A stretch of 64,000 nt of DNA from Papaver somniferum (taxonomy: Eukaryota > Streptophyta > Magnoliopsida > Ranunculales > Papaveraceae), in assembly GCF_003573695.1 (NCBI RefSeq), contig NC_039363.1, positions 129,687,302 to 129,751,301 on the forward strand. The letters run 5' to 3'. The notes beneath the pieces are model-generated. The model was not told the origin of the DNA, did not search any database, and saw nothing but the letters and a program-made list of their open reading frames with translations. Shown piece after piece: positions 24,000 through 35,171 of the stretch. The stretch's first letter is position 1. Every line of letters begins with the position of its first letter. Position numbers and translations under genes: made by a program.

Positions 24000-25834
24000 T
24001 GATGGTGGTTTTTAGCTTAGGGTTAAAATCATTAAACCGCACATCTGACATGACGTCACTATGACCATTAGCACATTTATTGAATTGATCAGCATGCCTA
24101 CGTAAGAATTACTAGGGTACCTTTTTCTTATGTGTCATGTTCCACGAAAGAACCCTTAACATTGAGCGACATCATCTATGTTAAACCCTAATTCTCATGC
24201 TACCGCGCCAAGGCATGCCAACCATCTCAGTCGCACCACTGTGCCAATGGCATGCCATGTCAGCCACGTCTACCGCGCCAAGGCATGCCAACCATGCCAG
24301 CCGCACCACTTGTCAATCGTATGCCATGCCATCCACGTCTACCGCGCCAAGGCATGCCAACCATGTCAACCGCACCACTGTTCCAATGGCATGCCAGCCA
24401 CATATACCGTGCCAAGGCATGCCTACCATGCCAGCCGCACCACTGTGTCAATGGCATGCCATGCCAGCCACGTCTACCGCGCCAAGGCATGCCAATCATG
24501 CCAGCCGCACCATTGTGCCAATGGCATGCCATGCCAGCCACGTCTACCAGACCAAGGCATCCCAACCATGCCAGCCGCACCACTGTGCCAATGGCATGCC
24601 ATGTCAGCCACGTCGCACCATACCATGCCGGCCTTCCCTATGCGGCTAGCAAAACGAAGGCGTGCGAAGATCAACGGCTAGCCTTCCACCTTAGATGCAA
24701 ATCTTAGCCGTCCAAGGTCGCCAACCAACGCATGGTAACCTTTGGTCCAAAACCCTAGTTTTGGCCACGCCAAGGCATGCCATGCCACATGTGCCAATGG
24801 CATGCCAACCACCTTTCCGCACCATACCATGCCGTCCTTCCCATGCGGCTACCAAAACGAAGGCGTGCGACGTTCAACGGCCACCCTTCCACCTTAGATG
24901 CAAATCTTAGTCGTCCAAGGTTACCAGCTAACGCATGGAAACTTTTGGCCTTAGTTTGGTCGCGCCTAAACAAAGCCAAAACCCTAACTTTTGTCCGCGC
25001 CTAAACTAGGTCATATTAAAGCCATATCGAGCATGCTTTCATGCCACTGGCTACCAAACGAAGGGTTGCAATAATCAACGGCTACCTTTCCTCTTAAGAT
25101 GCAAAATCTCGACCGTTGAAGGTCACCACCGAGCCTGCAAGTCTCCAAGCTCAACTTGCCAGATAAAAAAAACATGCTACATGTTTTCCACGAAAACACT
25201 CGAGACATCAACACGTGTCACAAACTGGGGGATGCTCATGGGGTATTGGTTTGGCGGTTTACAGCGTGCGGCGTACACTACGCCCGTTATAAGACAGTAT
25301 CATAAGGATGAGGTGGTTAGTAAATACAGGGGGTAATGGTGAAACACTTTCTTTTATGGAGCATCAATTCCAGGCGTTACCGGTTACCACCTCCTCCCAT
25401 TTACTCATCCGTTTTCCATTTCTTAATGAGACCAGAATACGTTTCACTTCGACTTGTATAAATAGGTCTTACCTATTTCCACCGAACAACAAGTTCAGGT
25501 CAGGAGCATACAACACTCAGAAAATATTTGCTAGCTTTCCATCTGTTAGCTTCCCACTTTCTGATACAAGTCGTAAAACAACTACTCTTCCAGAATCAAC
25601 TATTCTGGTCTCAACACTCTCTTCACTTCCTTCCCCAAAACCAACCCTTCTCCTTCACTTTGTGAACGAAGCAAGTCTGGAACGACCGTTTCTTGGTTTA
25701 GGCCGTATTTGTATATATTGATCTCTCGAATCTAAAGTACTCCCTTGCAGTACATTTTTTAGGGTTTAAACTCATTTCTCACCCACACACCTGATATTAC
25801 CAAAATCAGCAGAAACCGTTTTCACCCTCAAACA
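24000..25834 (+). repeat. 3' LTR of element A (1835 bp)
   Basis: Begins TGATGGTGG, preceded by a purine-rich tract ending ggagacttaatat, and ends CTCAAACA at 25834. It is 617 bp shorter than the 5' LTR because the second array has two units (markers at 24691 and 24894) against five. The first array has six units at 24202-24616. TATA box at 25457-25464. Confidence 0.9.
24202..24616 (+). repeat. 70-bp tandem array, six units (3' LTR of A)
   Basis: Units start at 24202, 24272, 24341, 24406, 24476 and 24546. The second unit is 69 bp and the third 65 bp, and the rest are 70 bp. It corresponds unit for unit to 17009-17428. Confidence 0.9.
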
Positions 25835-25839
25835 GTTGT

Positions 25840-26602
25840 TCTTCAAGAATATAAGATCGGATTATCAATTGGATCCTGTTCACCTTGATTATTATCAAAA
25901 GACGAAACATAAACTTTAGGGTTTTTCTGTGGGAGACATATTGATCCTTTGATAAACTTGTCTGCATGAGACAGATTTTTTTTATTGTTAAAGCCTGCGA
26001 TTTTGGGTCGTAGCAACTCTTAGTTGTGGGTGAAATCAGCTAAGGGAATCAAGTGCGCAGTATCCTGCTGGGATCAAAGGCGTAGGGAGTACAAATGTAC
26101 CTTGGATCAGTGGGAGACTGATTGGGGTTCAACTACAGTCCAGTCCGAAGTTATCTTGGAGTAGGCTAGTGTCTATAGCGTCTTAATACAGTGTGTACTC
26201 AATCTGGACTACGTTCCGGGGTTTTTCTGCATTTGCGGTTTCCTCGTTAACAAAATTTCTGGTGTCTGTGTTATTTCAGTTTCCGCATTATATTGTTTTA
26301 TCTTTATAATTGAAATAATACAGGATGTGCGTTAGATCATCAATTAGAGTAATCCAACCTTTGGTTGTTGATTGTCATTGATTGATCCTTAGATATTGGT
26401 CTTTGGTACCATCTAAGTTTTTCTTGTATTTGATTAGTACTCGCAGTTTCTGTTTGAGGAAATCAAATCAAGAGAGAGAGATATAAACTCGTTGATATAC
26501 TTTTAATTGATTGAGTTGATTCTCTTATAAGTATATTTGAGTTTGTCCATACAGATTACTAAGCGAAATATTGGGTGGTGTTGTTAGATCCCCGTTTTTT
26601 CA
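25840..26602 (+). repeat. 3' LTR of element C, second part
   Basis: Continues the C LTR after element A and its duplication. It matches 10550-11322, including gttttattcattcca-free U5 sequence ending ttagatccccgttttttca, then the right target duplication cttgg at 26603-26607. Confidence 0.88.
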
Positions 26603-26607
26603 CTTGG

Positions 26608-27802
26608 TTCTTCAACATTACTCGAAATCTTCGTCACTTCCAAGTACTCCAGTGATTCTGAATGTGTTCAACTCAACATCATAGTTGTTGAAGATATAAC
26701 AATGAGAAAACAGTATCTCTCAATTATTGTTATACAGTGTCATAGTATTATTACACAACATCAAAGTCCAACTGTATCACAACTTTTACAACAATACTAT
26801 AGTGATATGTATCAGTCCCCCTTAGTCAATACATCATCTCACATGAAAACCACTCCCCCTTACATAATGATCCGTGAACCATATGTATTTGTAGTGTGTA
26901 CTACACATTAATTCTCCCCCTTTTTGTCAATATAAATTGGAAAAGGTACGAAAGCTAGTGGGACCATAATGAAATTCTCATAGAGATACTTCATGACTAA
27001 AAGAGAACATATCAACTTTGTTTCGATGATTTCACATAGTCGAAACTAGGGTATTCATCAAGGAGTTTATAAAGATACAATAAAACTCCAAGAATATTCC
27101 AAATCCGCACTCCCCACAAATATTTGGCAATTAAGCACAAGTTCAATTAAGAACTTTCCTCCATAAAATGTCATTCCCGAAAGAACAACAAGAGCGACCT
27201 TACTTTCACAAGAAAAGAAGGATTTCTTTGGACATCAACAAATCACATGAAACATGAATTTGTATCCAAAATACTCAATTAAATTAACCACAGGAGAACC
27301 CGTGATTAATTTAATCGGAAATACTCAACATAAGAGAACTTATGGAGCAACACAGTACTTTCACATAGAATGGATCAGGGAAAGACCAATACTGCGGAAT
27401 ATTCAAAGATTCATTCTATTTTTCATCAATATTTGCATAAATACATATAATAGACTTAATATTTGCAATCAAAAGTTCATTCTATCTTCATCAATATTTG
27501 CATAATGACATAATAGGCCTAACATTTGATATATATGGGACAATCATAGTTCGCGGACGCAAACACACATATCCCATAACAAGTTGCAATATATGAAACC
27601 ATAAAGATTAAAACTGCAAAATCATCTTCCAAATAAACTTTAGAATTTAAATAAATAAATCTAAAAACATTGCAAGATGAAAATCGTTCGCAATATCTAA
27701 GTGTACTCACAATAATTGATATTCCAAACCCTAGTTATCCTTCTTAAAACACAAGAATAAATTCTCATAAGAAGTTTCCTAGACATTAAGGTCTTTAAAA
27801 AA
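26608..27802 (-). other. 3' interior of element D, non-coding
   Basis: Minus-strand counterpart of the 3' non-coding region of C. The stretch 26608-26930 matches C's 14740-15060 in reverse complement, including a purine tract seen as ctccccctttttgtc at 26914-26928. The actcaacataagagaac block near 27320 is the D copy of C's cttatgttgagcat motif. No coding sequence is seen. Confidence 0.6.
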
Positions 27803-28207
27803 TTATTTATCGTCCCTGAACTCCTTGTCGTCAACAGCCATAGGAACATAAGGTTCATGAAGAAAGGAGTCAATTCCAACAAACCTTCTTGACTGATGCC
27901 GAACCAGGGCCTTCTGAATTTCGAGAGTCCTCAAGACAGTAGCCTTTATTTTTTGAATCTCCTTTCTTGTTATCTTCAACTCTTCAAGAACCCCAGAAAA
28001 CTTCTGTAGATTAGAAAGAACAACTCTTGGCTTCCTCACATTCCTCATTTTTCTTTTCAAAGTTGAAGGTACATGAGATTTATATTTTTCCTTCATGATT
28101 GATGGATTAACAATCATACTAACATCTTTTCCATCAGAAGATATAATACTTGCATTCTCCATACCACTATGAAATTGTGAGAGGAATTCACAAATCAGAC
28201 TCAACAA
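27803..28207 (-). CDS. Short ORF of element D, function unknown
   Basis: An uninterrupted frame of 134 codons, basic in the middle (STLKRKMRNVRKPR) with a helical stretch (LEELKITRKEIQKIKATVL) that could form a coiled coil. It lies downstream of gag, where pol has been lost, and is in a position comparable to C's 12993-13424. I do not recognise a family. It may be an accessory or env-position frame of this copia group, or the tail of a longer lost protein. An internal start at 28159 (MENASIISSDG) is also possible. Confidence 0.45.
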   Translation of the reverse strand: MLSLICEFLSQFHSGMENASIISSDGKDVSMIVNPSIMKEKYKSHVPSTLKRKMRNVRKPRVVLSNLQKFSGVLEELKITRKEIQKIKATVLRTLEIQKALVRHQSRRFVGIDSFLHEPYVPMAVDDKEFRDDK

Positions 28208-28624
28208 GCAATCTTGTGATAAAAAGAGGTTTCAGAGAAGTAAAAAGGAATGTAGGGTTACAGAACCTTTATAATCTAAAAGAATTCACGTACGGACAAC
28301 TCACCACCCTAAAGAAGGTAGAATTATCGATTTTAACCCTCTTTTATTGATCAAAAAAAGTAAATCCCTTTCAATATCAATTAGATATGAAAAGATGGAA
28401 GAATATCAAATCTGTGAAAATAAAACCCAAAAACAAAAACAAAACACAAAAAAAGTTCTTTTTTCTTTTTCTAAATCCTGAAGGGTGCAAACTGTTGTCT
28501 CTTTTGACCCAGGCACATGAGACAAGATACACAACCAACACATTTAAGTTGTGATGGGGTGAACAATAATCTGTCCACCATAACCTTCTTGAAATGAATT
28601 CCTAGTTTCCTGTTTCACAGACTG

Positions 28625-30097
28625 TTAATACCGTATTCTTTTCTCTAATGGTCTCATTTTTTCTTTGGAAATTAACTTCTTCGGAGAAGAGATGGGATTA
28701 CATACCTCAGACGACTTATGAAAAAGTTTGAGCTTGTTTGATAATTGATTTGATCTTCTTTGAAGTTTGTTGACATATCTTATCTTATATTTGTACTTGA
28801 AACATTTTGAGAGTTCATGACCCTTGAGAGTATAATAAGAACATGTCAATATGGAGGATGGTTCAGACGTCATAGCTGTGCAAGATGCTAAACAAACGGT
28901 AGAACCTGAAAAATTAGAAATAGAATTTCCAGTAGACAAATAGAAATCCGTTATATCCTCCAAAGTGGTTTAAGTTTCTCCCGGAAGAATATCGAGGTTG
29001 ATGTACGTATTGCTACAATTATCAAAATCAATATTTTCACAGAGGAGTGCAATACTTCATTTTTCGTCTTCATTAGAATCATAATGATCGGACATTTCAT
29101 CAAGAGTTGCAACAAGACCTTTGTTTCCAGTGTATTTTCTACGATTCGGACACTCATTTGCAAAATGACCAAAACCTTTACACTTGAAGCACTGTGGCAT
29201 ATCCTCGTCATCACTCTCGTCAGTATCCCTGTTTTTAGGAGGAACACGATTATGAGGTTTAAATGATGACTTAGGTTTATCTCTAGTGAACCGTTTACTT
29301 CTCTTAAAAAGAAGGTCTCTAAACTGTCTTGTGATCAAAGAGACTGACTTGTAAAGATCTTCATCTGATGAATCAGTCTCAGAAGGATCATCTTCAGAGA
29401 TGCCAACACTTTTACTTTTATCAAGTTCTTTTGTGATTTCAAAGCAATATCCTTTCCATATTTGGATACATGCTCATGATCAAAGATTTTTAACTTCCCA
29501 ACGAGAGTGTTTCTGGAAAGCGCGTCAAGGTTATTTCCTTCAACGATGGCATGTTTCTTAGAATCGTATCTAGATGGCAATGATCTGAGAATTTTCAGCA
29601 CAATGTCCTTTACAGGAATAGTCTTGCCCAACGCAAAAGATGCATTAACAATTTCATACACTTTGTGATTAAACTCATCAAATAAATCTTCGTCTGCCGT
29701 ACAAAGGTTTTCCCAATCAGAATTAGGTTTTGAAGCTTAGCTTTTTTTCACAGGTATTCCCTTCAAATATGGTTTCTAAGATATCCCACGTATCTTTAGA
29801 CTGAGTGCACGTAGTCACGTGGTGACGAAGATCTGGGGTAATGGCATGGATGATTGCATTCAATCCGTCAGAATTTTTCTTTGCAGCAAGAATCTCGACA
29901 ACATCATAATCACTGATATCCTTTGAAACAGTTACATCGCCTACTGTAACGACCGGAGGAAAATATCCATTAACAACATAAACCCATGATTGAAAATCAC
30001 GCGCTTGAAGAAAGGCACGCATAGCAATTTTCCACCATAAGTAATTCGAGCCATCGAAGACTGGCGGTACGTTTATAGAGATAGAACTTCTGTCCAT
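28625..30097 (-). pseudogene. gag: Copia-type gag of element D, frameshifted
   Basis: Starts at ATG 30097, some 50 bases after the primer site. The N-terminal part (30097-29723) has the gag core PPVFDGSNYLWWKIAMRAFL typical of the UBN2/DUF4219 type. The frame then slips near 29740 and again near 29400, so the product continues in 29661-29335 (LPSRYDSKKHAIVEGNNLDAL) and 29338-29057. A CCHC zinc knuckle, CFKCKGFGHFANEC, is at 29191-29150. After a stop at 29057, and another near 28972, the frame continues to 28625. It includes a second knuckle, CSYYTLKGHELSKC, in which the second Cys has become Tyr. Gag packages the element RNA in cytoplasmic particles. This copy cannot make a full product. Confidence 0.8.
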
Positions 30098-30148
30098 AGA
30101 GTCAGATCGCTACAAACACAACTTATAAGGTCTTAAACGTGTTTGCCT

Positions 30149-30160
30149 GCTCTGATACCA
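30149..30160 (-). other. Primer binding site of element D (initiator tRNA-Met)
   Basis: TGGTATCAGAGC on the minus strand, two bases after the end of the 5' LTR. It is intact, unlike the site in C. Confidence 0.92.
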
Positions 30161-30162
30161 AT

Positions 30163-32677
30163 TGAAAAAGCGGGGGTCTAACAACCACACCCAATATTTC
30201 TCTTAGCAATTTGTATGGACTAACTCCAATATAATTTCAAGAGAATCAATTATACAGTCAGACTCAATCTTAAGAAAAGTATATGGAAGAGTTATATCTC
30301 TATTTCTCAATTCAATCTGCAATCAAACAAATAAGAATTGAATATAAAAAATAACTTGGACGGTATCAAAAACCAATATACAAGTGTCAATCAATTTAAT
30401 CAACAACCATAGGTTGGATTCACAACTGATTGAACTTACACACAACCTGTGATATTTCAATTATATAAACAAATATAATGCGGAAAAGAAAGAACACAGA
30501 CACCAGAAGTTTTGTTAACGAGGAAATCACAAATGCAGAAAAACCCCAGGACTTAGTCCATATTTGAACACCACACTGTATTAAGCTGCAACAGACACTA
30601 GCCTACTCCAAGTTAACTTCAGACTGGAATGTAGTTGAGCCCTAACCAATCTCACACTGATCAAGGTACAGTCGCGTTCCTTATACCTCTAGAACCAAGC
30701 TGAATTCTACGCACTTTATTCCCTTAGCTTATCTCACCCACAACTAAGAGTTACTACGACCCAAAGTCGAAGACTTGATAAACCAATTTGTCTCACACAG
30801 AAAAGTGTTGAATAGATAAATATGTCTCCCACAGATATACCTATGAGTATTTTTCCGTATTTTGATAAATCAAGGTGAATAGGAACCAATTGATATTTCA
30901 GACTTATATTCCCGAAGAACAGCCTAGAAATATCAACCACCTCACAATAATCTTAATCGTACGGTAGCGAAGCAAGATATTGTGGAATCACAAACGATGA
31001 GACGAATATGTTTTTGATTACTTTTTATCTTGCCTATCGGAGATTAAATCTCTATCAAATCCTAGAGAAGATAGTACTCAACACAATAGAAAACAACAAG
31101 ATCAGAACACGCAACTATAGAGAAAATAATTGGGTGTGGCTTCACAATCCCAATGAAGTCTTCAAGTCGTTAACCTACAGGGTTTTTGGAGAAACCTAAG
31201 GTCAAAGGAGAATCGACTCTAATAGCAACTAGTATCACACATGAGGTGTGGGGATTAGGTTTCCCAGTTTCTAGAGTTTTCCTTTATATATTCTTCAAAT
31301 CAGGGTTTACAATCAATGTTACCTTGGTAACAAAGCATTTAACATTCACCGTTAGATGAAAACCTGATTAGACTCAAGCTAATATCTTTCAACCGTTAGA
31401 TATAACTTAGCTTGTTACACACAAATGAAAAATGACTTCATTTAGAAATGAGTAATTGTACCTAAACGTGTACACCTTTGTTGTCTCAACAATAGTTAAC
31501 CGAAGTAAGCCATATGAACCCTTTCATATCAACCTTATTCATCTTAACCATAACTAGTTCAAATGACTCAAATGAAACTAGTTCTAGAGTTTTTCAATTG
31601 TTTATATTCTCATAGAAGCATACAAGACACAATTGAAGCAAAATCGATTTTGATTCACTCGAATCAATTCATAAACTTTATAGCCACAGTTCGCAAAAGA
31701 TTGCATTACTTATTATATAAATGTATTAGTTCATGAACAAACCGATTTTAGAACATAACCCACTCAAGTATGCAAACGGGTACGCATACCTCAGTAGCCG
31801 GACTTGGACTGTGTTCGCCAGTATGCAAATGGGTAAGCATACTGTCGTACACTTCCAAACTTCAGTTGAATCCAGTATACGTACAGTTACGCATAATACC
31901 GGACTTTAACTGACTTCGCCACTACACGTACAGGTACGCATACTCTAGCTCCGAGACTTTACCTGACCTCTCCAGTACGCATACGGGTATGCATACTACA
32001 TTCCGGTCTTGGACCAACACATATGCAAGTAATGCATATTGTGCTTAAATCCAATTATGGTTAAGTGTTTTAAACTCCCATTTCAATCATTGAAACATTC
32101 TTAGAAGACGACAATAGATGTCTCACACAAACTATTAGCTTCGAAGGAATTTGCAAGTGATCGAATGATCAATACGAAACATTCCGAGTCTACATCAAAT
32201 GACTGTCTCACACAAATCATGTAAGATGTTACAAGGCAATTTTCACATGATCATCTTTTGACTTTCGTCAAGAATATAAGACGAACTTAGTTAAAGCGAA
32301 AGCTTACCAACATATATTTCGAGAAATATGTAAGCGAGTTAAACTCGGCTCGAAATATCAAATGTGTATAATTGAAGTCTATATAGCTATAAGACTGTTG
32401 TCTCAAATAGGAGATACAGTAGATAGACTTTTGAGTGATAGATGAGTTCAAGTCTCCACATACCTTTTGTTGATGAAGTTCCACAAGCTCCCCTTAGTAG
32501 TTCTTCGTCTATGATCGATGAATGCCGTGAAGTCTAATGCTCAACAACACTTTCTATCCTAATCCGAGACTTAGCTATATGTAGATTAGGAATCAAGACT
32601 AATAGTTTTGGCAACTAAACTTGACAACAAGCTTGAGATATCAACGCTTGTAAGTTCGACCGAGCAGTGCTTTAACA
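30163..32677 (-). repeat. 5' LTR of element D
   Basis: 2515 bp, the partner of 6320-8837. It starts on the minus strand at TGTTAAAGC (32677) and ends at TTTTTCA (30163). The two copies differ at many scattered sites, so D is older than the elements nested inside it. The palindromic motifs are at 31765-32040. The right target duplication aaagg is at 32678-32682. Confidence 0.9.
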
Positions 32678-32682
32678 AAAGG

Positions 32683-33319
32683 AAATCACACATATAGGCT
32701 TAACTGTGGGAGGTAGATTGTTTTAAAGTCTTCAACTGAGTTGAATCAACTCTTAGGCTGTAAATGACGTCGGATAAGGGAATCAATTGCGCGGAGTCTT
32801 GCTGGGATTCAAGAGGCGTAAGGAACGCGAATGTAACTGAATTTTTGTGAGGGTTTAATTCGTACTCAAATAGATTCTATGGTGGCTTAATACAGTTTGG
32901 TGTTCAATCTGGACCAGGTCCCGAGATTTTTCTGCATTTGTGGTTTCCTCGTTAACAAAATTTCTGGTGTCTGTGTTATTTTTTTTCCGCATTATAATGT
33001 TTATCTTTATAATTGAAATATCATAGGTTGTGCGTAAATCAATCAAAGTAGATACATCCATCCTTGTTTGTTGGGTACGACTTGATTGATTACTTTGGAA
33101 ATTGATCTTTGGAATCACCCGAGTACTCTCACACGTACATCAGGTTCACGGACTAGTCTCTGTAAACTTTCTGATTGTGAGAAAAAGAGATACAACTAAA
33201 GATACTATTCCTTGATTTAGATTCATTAAGGTTGAACTTTTATTATTGTGTTTAAGTTTGTCCATACAGATTACCTACAGAAAAGTTGGTGGCGTATTTT
33301 GGTACCCCCGCGTTTTTAC
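32683..33319 (+). repeat. LTR E, right part
   Basis: Continues LTR E after element D. It matches the last 640 bp of the C LTR, with the 'tttttctgcatttg.ggtttcctcgttaacaaaa' block (written with one base masked) near 32920-32960 and an end reading ggtacccccgcgtttttaca at 33319. No primer site follows, so E is either a solo LTR or the remnant of a larger old element. Confidence 0.65.
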
Positions 33320-34616
33320 ATATTCTCCCGTGTAATTTCAAGACGGAATTTTTACATGATTATATGAATTCCTAATAAGAATTTAATCTAAACTGGGAAA
33401 CTATTTTCTTGGATCTCAATCTAACCTTAGCTTAAATTCGAAGCTATATATAGCTTGAAAATATGTAAATGAAGAAACTTCTGTAACAGGATTTCTCAAT
33501 ACTTGACACTCTTGTGTCCTAGTTGCAAAGCTAGTTTCGTCCACTATAACCTAGGTTCTTCACATAACTGTATTCTAGGTTACGAATTTAAACACTTCGC
33601 TTAGGGATTCATGAAGTCCGGCTAGACTATATTTTTCTTGATAGTTCGTATATCCGGATCTTGTCTATTGTTTATTGAAGTTCACCGACTTTAAATCTGG
33701 AACAAGATAGATAGAAATCACAAAAATTTCTTCCATTCGGACTTTGTAATTCCTAAAGGTAGATATATAAACTCTTTTTTAATTTGTTTAGATTTTTCTT
33801 GAGAGGGGGTATTAATCCAGGATTCTCTTTGATAAAATTGTATTTTTTATGGATTTGTGAGGTTTGCTGGACTTTTTCTACTGCAAACAGACTTCCAAAA
33901 CTTGATTTTATATCTGAAGGGAAATCATTATAGGAAGATAGGTATCAATAATATTCACTGTGGTTGAAGCAACTCTTAGGTTGTTAAGGACGTTAACTAA
34001 GGGAATCAAGTGCTTAGAATCTTGCAAGGTTCAAGAGGCATAAAGAATACGACTGCAACTGAATTACTTAGAGTGTTAATTCAATCTCACCTATGTTCCA
34101 GTCCAAAGTCTGATAGTATGCTAGTGCCTGTAGTAGTTAATACAGTGGGTGTTCAAAGTTGGACGAGGTTTTGGGGTTTTTCTGCAGGTGTAGGTTTCCT
34201 CGTTAATAAAATTTCTGGTGTTTTGCGCTTTTCTTTTTCCATATTTTATTGCTTATATTTATAATACGAATAACACAAGTAGTATGTAATCAATCTAGAT
34301 AGTTAAAGTACTCATATATTGAAAGATAGATTGCAAGTTTCATACTTATTATAATTCGGATCCTCTTAATTTGAAAGCGACTAGATTGATCTTAGAGATT
34401 GATTTTTGAGATCTTCCATGAACTCTTCTATATAATCAGGTACATAGACCTTTGATCTATATATATTGATGGTGGAAGAGAAATAGAAATAGAAATTATA
34501 TATACAATTTCTGCAAGTGTCTTTACTTTGACCTACTTGTGATTTTATTAGGTTTTGTATGTATATGTTTTCGAACAAAAAAGTTGGTGGTGTACTTGTA
34601 CCATCTCCTTTTCAGT
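33320..34616 (+). repeat. LTR fragment F, older copia-type LTR end
   Basis: A second diverged LTR 3' part in plus orientation. A tatatata-type TATA region is near 33445, cctagttgcaaagctagtttcg is near 33517, the 'gtttcctcgttaataaaatttctggtg' region (7 blocks shared with E and C) is near 34190-34220, and it ends gtaccatctccttttca at 34616. Its beginning is not found. It lies directly against E, so E probably inserted into it or recombined with it. Confidence 0.55.
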
Positions 34617-35171
34617 TTGGACAACAAGGAATTACCAAATCCGAAAATCAAAAGATATGCAATAATAATATATTTTGGGTTTTGACAAATTCCACCTGTA
34701 ATCCAACTCATGTACTGAAATCACTCTGAGTTGAAAACTAATGTTATCTAGCATACATGCATATACTTTACTAATATAGCAACAAGATATATGCAATCCT
34801 ATGGGATATTGAAAACAGACAAATCCGAATATCTAAAAAGTAACAGAGTATTTCTGTTCCGGGATCTCACCTTGAGTATCAACATAAATACTTAAACATT
34901 GAGAAATAAGAGTTTAACACATATTCAAATAATATGTTGACTTTATATGAAATTCTCTTTTTTAACCAAGCTACATTTCGATATCTACATAAACCCTAAG
35001 ATAGTAGACAAATCGAAAATGCTTTTTCGATTATATAGGGTATGTCCTACTAGAGATTAATTGCATCGGTCTTAGTAAAGATCCTTAGGATTGGTCATAG
35101 TAAAGATCATTTATTTAGGGATTGGTCCTACTAAATATCCTTAGGATCGGTTCATGTAGAGATCCTTGTGT
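34617..35171. other. AT-rich spacer with about 33-bp imperfect repeats before element B
   Basis: No gene. From about 35065 to 35171 a unit like ggatcggt.tagtaaagatcctta repeats about four times with variation. The same unit appears on the far side of element B at 54180-54215 (aaaggatccgttctactgaag), so B sits inside this small array. Confidence 0.5.

Larger units (their letters stand above)
16807..25834 (+). mobile_element. Element A: non-autonomous LTR retrotransposon carrying an antisense PMD gene
   Basis: The element begins TGATG and ends AAACA, and has LTRs at 16807-19258 and 24000-25834. It is flanked by gttgt at 16802-16806 and 25835-25839. It lies inside the 3' LTR of element C, whose halves rejoin cleanly. 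A primer site, tggcgaccacagtgggag, follows the 5' LTR. The interior (19259-23999) has no gag or pol in any frame. Instead a PMD (MAIL-like) coding region lies on the minus strand. LTR ends and primer site are shared with element B, so A is probably a derivative of a gypsy family that includes B and uses enzymes supplied in trans. Confidence 0.9.
8898..26602 (+). mobile_element. Element C: copia-type LTR retrotransposon inside D, non-autonomous
   Basis: The 5' LTR is 8898-11322 and the 3' LTR is 15162-26602, the latter interrupted by element A. The flanks are cttgg at 8893-8897 and 26603-26607, an exact 5-bp duplication. The LTRs begin TGTTAGAG and end TTTTTCA. The primer site after the 5' LTR (from about 11325, ttggtgtacgagcagg) is a damaged form of TTGGTATCAGAGC. 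The interior (11323-15161, 3.8 kb) holds an unrecognised two-part ORF and a second short ORF but no gag, protease, integrase or reverse transcriptase. C is closely related to D, into which it inserted in the opposite direction just upstream of D's purine tract. Confidence 0.9.
6320..32677 (-). mobile_element. Element D: copia-type LTR retrotransposon, non-autonomous, split by C
   Basis: Long direct repeats at 6320-8837 (3' LTR) and 30163-32677 (5' LTR), both in minus orientation and about 2.5 kb long, begin TGTTA and end TTTTCA on the minus strand. The primer site for initiator tRNA-Met lies next to the 5' LTR and a purine tract next to the 3' LTR. The flanks are aaagg at 6315-6319 and 32678-32682, an exact 5-bp duplication. 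Element C sits at 8898-26602, leaving D's own interior as 26608-30162 plus 8838-8897. That interior codes for a broken gag and one further ORF and has no protease, integrase or reverse transcriptase that I can find. The long LTRs and tRNA-Met primer suggest the SIRE/Maximus group, which is an inference. Confidence 0.9.

Noticed and set aside
27803..28207. Calling the D downstream ORF an envelope gene
   Set aside because: No signal peptide or membrane segment is visible. Only the position would suggest it.
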